From assembly GCA_019454865.1 (NCBI GenBank), contig JACFNJ010000008.1:1-5009 (forward strand): a stretch of DNA of 5,009 nucleotides, given 5' to 3'. Shown here piece after piece: positions 1 to 5,009 of the stretch; the stretch's first letter is position 1; every line of letters starts with the position of its first letter. Source of the DNA: Bacteroidia bacterium (GTDB lineage Bacteria > Bacteroidota > Bacteroidia > UKL13-3). The notes below the pieces were generated by a model. It saw only the letters and a program-made list of their open reading frames with translations, was not told where the DNA came from and did not search any database. Made by a program: the position numbers and the translations under genes.

Positions 1-1954
1 TGCACGAGCAGCATTAGAGAAAAAAGAATATTCCGTAGCACGCGAAAACTTTCAATCCGTTTACAGTAAATCAAAAAATAAAGACGAAAAGTTAGAAGCG
101 GCATTTCAAGCAGCAGAATGTTATTACAAAGCCAATGATATGAAGAATGCTGAAGGCTGGTATAAACGAGTACTTAACTCAAGTCCACAAAACGCTGATG
201 CTCAATTAAAACTTGCTGAAACTATTAAAGCACAAGCACGATTTACGGATGCAATAATTGAATTTAATAAATATAAAAAATTAAACCCAAGTGACCCAAA
301 AATTGATGATAAGATTAGAGGTTGTGAACTAGCATTAAAATGGAAAAATGAAAAGACAAGATACATTGTAGAAAATGTAAAATCAATAAACAGTAAATGG
401 AGTGATTTTGCACCAATGTATTATAAAAAAGACCAAATATGGTTTACAAGTGATAGAGAAAAAGGAACAAGTAAAAGACAATACGGCTGGACCTATAACT
501 TCTTTACAGATTTATATAAAGTAAACTACAAAGTAGATCGCAAAAACCCAAACAATATAAAATATGATGTTCCGGTTTTAGTTGATAAAGATAAACTAAA
601 CTCTAACTACAATGATGGAACTCCTGCTTTTGATAGCAAAGGCGGAGTAGTATATTTTACACAATGCAATGGCAAAGATGGAAAGGGTGGATTTTGCCGT
701 ATATGGACAGCTAAACTTGCCGGACAAGAATGGGTAGATATTATGCCTTTAGAACTTACACCGGATTCATTTAATAGTGGGCATCCTTCACTTACAAAAG
801 ATAATCAAATTATGTATTTTTCTTCAGAAATGCCCGGAGGGTATGGAGGGAAAGATATTTGGTATGCAACATTCAGTAAAAGAAGCAAAACATGGGGTGA
901 TCCAGTAAATTTAGGACCAACTATCAATACTGAAAAAGATGAAACATACCCATTTATTCATGAAGACGGTACATTATATTTCTCTTCAAATGGACACGTA
1001 ACAATTGGTGGTACGGATATTTTCTATTCAACAGGTTCAGGCACAGATTGGAGTACTCCGGTCAATATGAAATCTCCTATAAACTCTGGTGGGGATGACT
1101 TTGCAATAATTTTAGCTAAAGATAAAGAATCCGGTTACTTAAGTAGTAACAGAGAAGGAAGCAAAGGGCAAGATGATATTTGGAGATTTCACATGGAACC
1201 ACTTGTATTTACACTTAGCGGTGTTGCACGCGATTCTAAAACACAACAATTACTTTCTAATACCACAATTACATTTACAATGAGTACCGAAACCGGTAAG
1301 ATAACTGTAAAAACCGATAATAAAGGGTATTATAAAATATCACTAAAACCTAAAACGGATGTAGAATTATTTGGGCAACACGAGGATTATTACGATAGTA
1401 AAATTGCATTCCAAACAACTAAGGGCTTAGAAGTTTCAACTGATTTGGTGCAAGACTTATATTTAAATCCATTTGATTACGAAAATGCAATTCGTGTTGA
1501 AGGTATTTATTATGATTTAGACAAAGCAAATATTCGTCTGGATGCTGCTAAAATATTAGACTCATTAGTTATTAACTTAAAGAAATATCCAAAGCTACGT
1601 ATTGAATTAGGTTCACACACCGACTGTAGAGCAGATTCGTTATACAATGAAAACCTATCACAAAGACGTGCAGACTCTGCAGTAGCTTATATTGTAAGAA
1701 ATGGAATTGACCAAGAAAGATTGGTTGCTAAAGGATATGGCGAAAGAATGTTAGTTAATGATTGTGCTTGCGAGGGTACATGGGTAAAACGTAATTGTAC
1801 CGAAGAAGAACATCAATTAAATCGCAGAACAACCGTAAAATTGTTAGGCAACGATTTTAAACCAAAAGAAGAACCAAAGAAAGAAGAGCCACCAAAAGAC
1901 CAAAAAGGAAAACCTGGAGCAAAACCGGGTAATACTACTCAGCCCAAACGATAA
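1..1954 (+). CDS. porE: PorE-like OmpA-family protein (TPR, propeller, CRD, OmpA), 5' end missing
   Basis: The reading frame is open from base 2, so the start lies before the window; the ATG at 140 falls inside a TPR helix and is not the start. The 650 visible residues (residue 1 at base 2) hold about three TPR-like helical pairs (1-110), five PD40-type repeats (starting near 135, 205, 260, 313 and 365, with YFSS-like strands and GGxDIW turns), a carboxypeptidase-regulatory-like fold (about 402-480), and an OmpA C-terminal domain (about 498-616). In the last, HTD (Asp541) and LSQRRADS (Arg556) match the residues that hold peptidoglycan diaminopimelate. A Lys/Glu/Pro-rich tail closes the protein. 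This order is that of PorE, the outer-membrane lipoprotein that ties the type IX secretion and gliding machinery to the cell wall. Family knowledge predicts a lipoprotein signal just upstream, not visible here. Bacteroidota carry paralogues with this layout, so the domain call is firm and the PorE assignment is probable only. Confidence 0.85.
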   Translation, partial: ARAALEKKEYSVARENFQSVYSKSKNKDEKLEAAFQAAECYYKANDMKNAEGWYKRVLNSSPQNADAQLKLAETIKAQARFTDAIIEFNKYKKLNPSDPKIDDKIRGCELALKWKNEKTRYIVENVKSINSKWSDFAPMYYKKDQIWFTSDREKGTSKRQYGWTYNFFTDLYKVNYKVDRKNPNNIKYDVPVLVDKDKLNSNYNDGTPAFDSKGGVVYFTQCNGKDGKGGFCRIWTAKLAGQEWVDIMPLELTPDSFNSGHPSLTKDNQIMYFSSEMPGGYGGKDIWYATFSKRSKTWGDPVNLGPTINTEKDETYPFIHEDGTLYFSSNGHVTIGGTDIFYSTGSGTDWSTPVNMKSPINSGGDDFAIILAKDKESGYLSSNREGSKGQDDIWRFHMEPLVFTLSGVARDSKTQQLLSNTTITFTMSTETGKITVKTDNKGYYKISLKPKTDVELFGQHEDYYDSKIAFQTTKGLEVSTDLVQDLYLNPFDYENAIRVEGIYYDLDKANIRLDAAKILDSLVINLKKYPKLRIELGSHTDCRADSLYNENLSQRRADSAVAYIVRNGIDQERLVAKGYGERMLVNDCACEGTWVKRNCTEEEHQLNRRTTVKLLGNDFKPKEEPKKEEPPKDQKGKPGAKPGNTTQPKR

Positions 1955-1981
1955 ATCATAAGAATTTTAATCATATAAATT

Positions 1982-2022
1982 AACAAAATCGGTGAAGTGA
2001 ACATAACCTCACCGATTTTGTT
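1982..2022 (+). terminator. Strong hairpin terminator after the PorE-like gene
   Basis: The arms 1982-1995 (AACAAAATCGGTGA) and 2009-2022 are perfectly complementary over 14 base pairs, with a 13-base loop. The descending arm ends in TTTTGTT and runs into TTTATA. It lies 28 bases after the stop codon. The A-rich 5' flank and the T-rich 3' flank would allow it to work in both directions, although no gene on the - strand is seen nearby. Confidence 0.85.
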
Positions 2023-2059
2023 TATAAAGGTAACAATAATTCGTAAACCAATAAATCTA

Positions 2060-2067
2060 TATATTTG
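2060..2067 (+). promoter_or_regulatory. Bacteroidota -7 promoter element for the LUD-lpxH-propeller unit
   Basis: TATATTTG matches the Bacteroidota -7 consensus TAnnTTTG at every fixed position. It sits between the upstream terminator and the GTG start at 2088, where a promoter for the three-gene unit is expected. Transcription would begin near 2073-2075, giving a leader of about 15 bases with no Shine-Dalgarno sequence, which is usual in this phylum. A -33 TTTG box is not clear; the nearest candidate is the poor TTCG at 2040-2043. Confidence 0.55.
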
Positions 2068-2087
2068 AATATTGTAAATTTTTCGAT

Positions 2088-2750
2088 GTGGCTATTGAAC
2101 AAAACACAACAGCAAAAGAAAAAATATTAAAGAAAGTTAGACAAGCTCTAATTTCTAAATCAAAAGTATTATATAGTAATATAGACTTAGATAGCAATGT
2201 GTATTCACTTCCATTAACACATGAGCCGATTTTAGAAACTTTTGCTAAAAACTTTACACTAATCAATGGGCAGTTTATTTATTGCGATAACCATTTTGAT
2301 TTCTTAGATAAATTTATCACACTAACAGAACGAAAGAAATACAAATCACTTTATTGTTGGGAAGAATCAATTCAAGAAAAATTTAAAGACTCCGGTATTC
2401 AATTTATACCAAACAAAAAAAACCTAATAACTGCACAAGTAGGCGTAACTTCATGCGAAGCAATTGTAGCAAGAACGGGAAGCATACTTTTATCATCATC
2501 AAGAAACGGTCGCTCATTATCTTTTGTTCCACATACTCATATTGTGGTAGCATATACTTCACAAGTAGTAATGGAAATAAAAGATGCAATGCAAATTGTA
2601 AAAAATCGCTATGGAAGAAACATGCCCTCAATGTTATCAATTGTTAGTGGCCCAAGTTGCAGTACTAGCATTGAAAATATCAAAATAAACGGTGGACAAG
2701 GACCAAATGAGTTGTTTTTATTTTTGATAGATAATAAAACAGAAATTTAA
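2088..2750 (+). CDS. Stand-alone LUD-domain (LutC/YkgG-like) protein
   Basis: This is a 220-residue cytoplasmic protein with no signal peptide or membrane segment. The C-terminal half carries the LUD (formerly DUF162) pattern: VTSCEAIVARTGSILLSS (about 120-137), a basic SRNGRSLSFVPHTHIVV stretch (138-154), then VSGPS (186-190), the S-x-x-IE turn (194-196) and GGQGP (202-206). The N-terminal TAKEKILKKVRQAL helix is typical of LutC-type proteins. LutC belongs to the LutABC system of L-lactate oxidation, but no lutA or lutB and no iron-sulfur cluster motif is present here, so a lactate role is unsupported and the biochemical function is unknown. The start is GTG: no other standard start codon exists in frame between the upstream stop at 2052 and 2088. 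It is the first gene of a unit with lpxH and the propeller gene. Length fits the LutC subfamily. Confidence 0.85.
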   Translation: MAIEQNTTAKEKILKKVRQALISKSKVLYSNIDLDSNVYSLPLTHEPILETFAKNFTLINGQFIYCDNHFDFLDKFITLTERKKYKSLYCWEESIQEKFKDSGIQFIPNKKNLITAQVGVTSCEAIVARTGSILLSSSRNGRSLSFVPHTHIVVAYTSQVVMEIKDAMQIVKNRYGRNMPSMLSIVSGPSCSTSIENIKINGGQGPNELFLFLIDNKTEI

Positions 2751-2761
2751 TTTTAAAGAAA

Positions 2762-3517
2762 TTGAGTAGCTCAAAGCATATTTATTTTGCATCAGATTTT
2801 CATTTAGGTGTACCTAACCACTCAGAAAGTATTGAACGCGAAAAGAAAATTATCGCATGGCTGGATAGCATTAGTAATGATGCATCAGATATCTATTTAG
2901 TAGGTGATTTGTTTGATTTTTGGTTTGAGTTTAAAACCGTAGTTCCGAAGGGATTTGTAAGACTATTAGGTAAATTAGCTGAATTAAGTGATGCTGGAAT
3001 TAAAATTCATATCTTTCATGGTAATCATGATTTATGGCAATTTGGTTATTTAGAAAAGGAAATTGGTTGTGTAGTTTATAGCAAACCGATAACCATCACA
3101 ATTGGTGAAAAAATATTTCATATTGCGCATGGGGATGGCTTAGGGCCTAAGCAGTTTTGGTTTAAGTTTATTCTTGGAATTTATAGAAACTACTTTTTCC
3201 AACGTGCATTCGCATTTTTTCATCCCAACATAGGTATTACAATTGCTAATTGGTTTTCGCATCGAAGCAAAAAACACACTTTTACTGAAAATGCCACATA
3301 TTATGGTGATGACAAGGAGTTTTTAATGCTTTACGCTAAAAGTGTATTAAAGCAACAGCATATCGATTACTTTATTTTTGGGCATAGGCATTTACCAATG
3401 ACAAAACCAATTTCAAACACGAGTAATTATATAAATTTAGGTGATTGGATGAGTTATAATACCTACGCTGTATTTAATGGTAATGAAGTAGTCTTAAAAA
3501 CTTTCAACCAAAAATGA
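2762..3517 (+). CDS. lpxH: UDP-2,3-diacylglucosamine diphosphatase (LpxH-type)
   Basis: This is a 251-residue calcineurin-type metallophosphoesterase. The metal-site motifs are in order: SDFH (Asp12, His14), GDLFDFW (Asp49), GNHD (Asn88, His89), HGDG (His123, Asp125) and GHRH (His208, His210). The length and the GDLFDFW and HGDGLGP signatures fit the COG2908/LpxH family, which cleaves UDP-2,3-diacylglucosamine to lipid X and UMP in lipid A synthesis at the inner face of the cytoplasmic membrane. An aromatic, basic stretch at 131-175 corresponds to the helical cap that binds acyl chains in LpxH. Where E. coli LpxH has GNRD, this protein has GNHD. The start is TTG at 2762, just before the first strand; upstream in frame there is no ATG or GTG before a stop at 2735, and a later start would remove the SDFH metal ligands. 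It lies 11 bases after the LUD gene and overlaps the next gene by 4. Confidence 0.85.
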   Translation: MSSSKHIYFASDFHLGVPNHSESIEREKKIIAWLDSISNDASDIYLVGDLFDFWFEFKTVVPKGFVRLLGKLAELSDAGIKIHIFHGNHDLWQFGYLEKEIGCVVYSKPITITIGEKIFHIAHGDGLGPKQFWFKFILGIYRNYFFQRAFAFFHPNIGITIANWFSHRSKKHTFTENATYYGDDKEFLMLYAKSVLKQQHIDYFIFGHRHLPMTKPISNTSNYINLGDWMSYNTYAVFNGNEVVLKTFNQK

Positions 3518-4314
3518 AAACTATAGCTCAAAGCATATTAATACTATTATTGGTTTCATTTAGCACACCACAAAATGAAAATAAATTTGAGTTAATTACA
3601 CACATATTCACTAAAGCAAAAAATATTAAAACCGATAATTTTGGCAATTTATATGTAATAACTGTCAGCAACCAACTCTATAAATATGGCAGAAACGGAA
3701 CTTTATTAAGTACATTAAATTACAATTACAATGGCAATATATCATCAATAGATGTTACCAATCCATTGCAATTAGTTGTACTCTATAAAGAATTAAACAA
3801 AGTAATTATTTTAGATAACAACCTTGCATACCGAGGCGAGATAGACCTAACTAAAGCCGGAATTATACAAGCATCAGCCGCAGCTCGTTGCTATGATAAT
3901 AATATTTGGGTTTTTGATATGGGTGATTTGCAACTAAAAAAAGTAAACTTAAATAGCGAAATTGAACAAACCAGTGGAAATATTAAACAATACACTAACA
4001 ACCAAATAGCAGTTAATTTTATTACCGATAACGGAACAAATGTATTTGCATTAGATAGTATAAATGGTGTTTTGGTGTTTGATGTGTTCGGTTCGTATAA
4101 AAAAACAATACCATTAATAAACCTAAACGAACTAAAAGTATTAGACAAATACTTTTTTTATATCCATGATGTAAAACTTAATAGGTACAATACACAAACA
4201 ACCCTACTAAATAAATATAGCCTACCTGACACAAACAATATACTTAATTTTAGTATCGAAAAAGAGCGTTTGTATCTTTTAAAAACAGACACTATCAGTA
4301 TTTACAGCTATTAA
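3514..4314 (+). CDS. Exported beta-propeller-like protein of unknown function
   Basis: This is a 266-residue protein that I do not recognise as a named family. Residues 1-18 form a signal peptide: a Lys at position 2, a hydrophobic core ILILLLVSF and a likely cleavage near Ser17/Thr18. No lipobox cysteine is present, so it is probably periplasmic or secreted. The rest can be read as six repeats of about 30-37 residues (near 38, 77, 120, 167, 204 and 243), each with a strand of the type NLYVIT, NIWVFD, NVFALD or RLYLLK followed by a second strand and an N/D turn. This is the pattern of a six-bladed propeller of the NHL/PQQ-like kind. The repeats fill the whole mature protein, with no added enzyme domain. 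The ATG overlaps the lpxH stop (ATGA), so translation is probably coupled to lpxH. The fold is inferred from repeat rhythm only. Confidence 0.75.
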   Translation: MKTIAQSILILLLVSFSTPQNENKFELITHIFTKAKNIKTDNFGNLYVITVSNQLYKYGRNGTLLSTLNYNYNGNISSIDVTNPLQLVVLYKELNKVIILDNNLAYRGEIDLTKAGIIQASAAARCYDNNIWVFDMGDLQLKKVNLNSEIEQTSGNIKQYTNNQIAVNFITDNGTNVFALDSINGVLVFDVFGSYKKTIPLINLNELKVLDKYFFYIHDVKLNRYNTQTTLLNKYSLPDTNNILNFSIEKERLYLLKTDTISIYSY

Positions 4315-4340
4315 GCAAAGTTGTAGATTTGCTTTTATTT
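4313..4340 (+). terminator. Short hairpin terminator overlapping the propeller gene stop codon
   Basis: AAGCAAA (4313-4319) pairs with TTTGCTT (4328-4334) around an 8-base loop, followed by TTTATTTAT. The 5' arm starts inside the TAA stop codon (4312-4314). The 7-bp stem is A/T-rich with only two G-C pairs, so termination is likely to be partial and some readthrough into prfA is plausible. Confidence 0.5.
4324..4331 (+). promoter_or_regulatory. prfA: Candidate -7 promoter element for prfA
   Basis: TAGATTTG fits the TAnnTTTG consensus exactly and lies 59 bases before the prfA ATG. It sits inside the hairpin described above, spanning the loop and the start of the descending arm. TTTACA at 4301-4306 is a weak -33 candidate inside the end of the upstream gene. 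Transcription would start near 4337, giving a leader of about 54 bases. The match may be chance in such A/T-rich DNA. Confidence 0.4.
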
Positions 4341-4390
4341 ATCGAAATTCGCAGCCCTATTTCAGCATTAAATTGAAATAAAAAGTAGCA

Positions 4391-5009
4391 ATGTTAGAGA
4401 AATTAGAAACCATAAAAGTTAGATTTGACCAAGTACAAGACATGCTATCGCAACCGGATGTGGTAAGCGACATGAAACGATTTACTCAACTAAACCGTGA
4501 ATACAAGGAATTGCAAAGAATAGTAGAAAAATACTACGAATACCGCAATCTGGTAGGCAATATTGACAACAATAAACAGCTCCTTAGCACCGAAAAAGAT
4601 GAAGAAATGCGTGAGATGGCTAAAGCTGAATTAGAAGAACTGTTGCCACAGGTAGAACCAATGGAGCAAGAAATAAGAATGCTTTTAGTTCCTAAAGACC
4701 CTGAAGATGAAAAAAATGCAATGCTTGAAATACGAGGTGGAACAGGTGGTGACGAAGCTAGCATATTTGCGGGAGATTTATACCGTATGTACATGCGCTA
4801 TTGTGAATCAAAAGGGTGGAAAACAGAAGTAGTGGATTACACCGAAGGAACTGTAGGTGGATACAAAGAAATAATTATAGAAGTAACCGGTGAAGATGTT
4901 TATGGAACATTAAAATATGAGAGTGGTGTTCACCGTGTGCAACGTGTACCGGATACAGAAACGCAAGGTAGAGTTCACACCTCAGCAGCAACAGTGGTTG
5001 TATTACCCG
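4391..5009 (+). CDS. prfA: Peptide chain release factor 1 (RF1), 3' end missing
   Basis: The frame from ATG 4391 stays open to the window edge, giving 206 residues of a protein usually near 355-360 long. RF1 recognises UAA and UAG in the ribosomal A site and triggers peptide release. Visible are the N-terminal helical domain (residues 1 to about 100, rich in Glu and Lys), the conserved EIRGGTGGDEASIFAGDL block (113-130), and YESGVHRVQRVPDTETQGRVH at 176-196. PDT (187-189) is the PxT stop-codon-reading tripeptide of RF1; RF2 has SPF instead. Thus it is prfA and not prfB. The GGQ catalytic loop is expected after the window ends. EIRGGTGGDEA carries Gly where EIRAGTGGDEA is more usual, a conservative change. 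The gene is separated from the propeller gene by 76 bases with its own promoter candidate. The start matches the normal RF1 N-terminus (MLEKLE). Confidence 0.97.
   Translation, partial: MLEKLETIKVRFDQVQDMLSQPDVVSDMKRFTQLNREYKELQRIVEKYYEYRNLVGNIDNNKQLLSTEKDEEMREMAKAELEELLPQVEPMEQEIRMLLVPKDPEDEKNAMLEIRGGTGGDEASIFAGDLYRMYMRYCESKGWKTEVVDYTEGTVGGYKEIIIEVTGEDVYGTLKYESGVHRVQRVPDTETQGRVHTSAATVVVLP

Noticed and set aside
140..142. ATG as the start of the PorE-like gene
   Set aside because: The same frame is open back to base 2 and encodes TPR-like helices continuous with the downstream repeat, so the gene begins before the window.
2057..2266. Reverse-strand open frame over the start of the LUD gene
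   Set aside because: It is antisense to a recognisable LUD protein and its promoter, with no family resemblance; a by-product of A/T-rich coding.
2404..2647. Reverse-strand (2404-2640) and second forward-frame (2453-2647) open frames
   Set aside because: Both lie wholly inside the conserved LUD domain coding sequence and resemble nothing known.
3891..4148. Reverse-strand open frame inside the propeller gene
   Set aside because: It is a mirror of the forward coding frame, with no independent start signal or domain.
4358..4380. Inverted repeat TATTTCA / TGAAATA in the prfA leader
   Set aside because: A 7-bp stem with one G-C pair and a 9-base loop is weak and expected by chance in such A/T-rich DNA; no riboswitch fold was recognised around it.
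4534..4794. Reverse-strand open frame with Ser-rich product
   Set aside because: It is antisense to prfA, whose conserved residues are unmistakable; the Ser runs come from reversed Glu/Lys/Leu codons.
4391..5009. Possible prfB (RF2) instead of prfA
   Set aside because: The recognition tripeptide is PDT (PxT type, RF1) and there is no RF2-style in-frame TGA frameshift site near the start.

Overview
The window is A+T-rich, densely coded on the + strand, and reads as a stretch of chromosome from a Bacteroidota bacterium. Four things point there: an OmpA-family protein with the TPR / five-bladed propeller / CRD / OmpA layout of the type IX secretion protein PorE; a Bacteroidota-style LpxH; perfect matches to the TAnnTTTG -7 promoter element instead of sigma-70 boxes; and no clear Shine-Dalgarno sequences. 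The genus cannot be told from this sequence. All genes are on the + strand, and no mobile element, CRISPR array, tRNA or rRNA is visible.

Layout: (1) 1-1954 is the 3' part of a PorE-like envelope protein gene whose beginning lies before the window. It ends at a strong hairpin terminator (1982-2022). (2) 2088-4314 is a compact three-gene unit, preceded by a good Bacteroidota promoter match at 2060-2067. It holds a stand-alone LUD-domain (LutC-like) protein with a GTG start, an LpxH-type lipid A phosphohydrolase with a TTG start 11 bases downstream, and an exported six-repeat beta-propeller protein of unknown function that overlaps lpxH by 4 bases (ATGA). The unit ends in a small hairpin that overlaps its stop codon. 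(3) From 4391 to the window edge is the 5' two-thirds or less of prfA (peptide chain release factor 1). It is recognised by its PxT stop-codon-reading motif (PDT); the GGQ catalytic motif lies beyond the window.

Functionally the region mixes envelope biogenesis (PorE-like anchor, lipid A synthesis, exported propeller) with translation termination (prfA). Most of it is ordinary core genome. The parts worth a second look are the LUD-lpxH-propeller unit, which pairs an orphan LUD protein and an unnamed exported propeller with an essential lipid A gene; its two non-ATG starts; and a promoter-like element embedded in the terminator hairpin upstream of prfA. I found no convincing evidence of a wholly new system.
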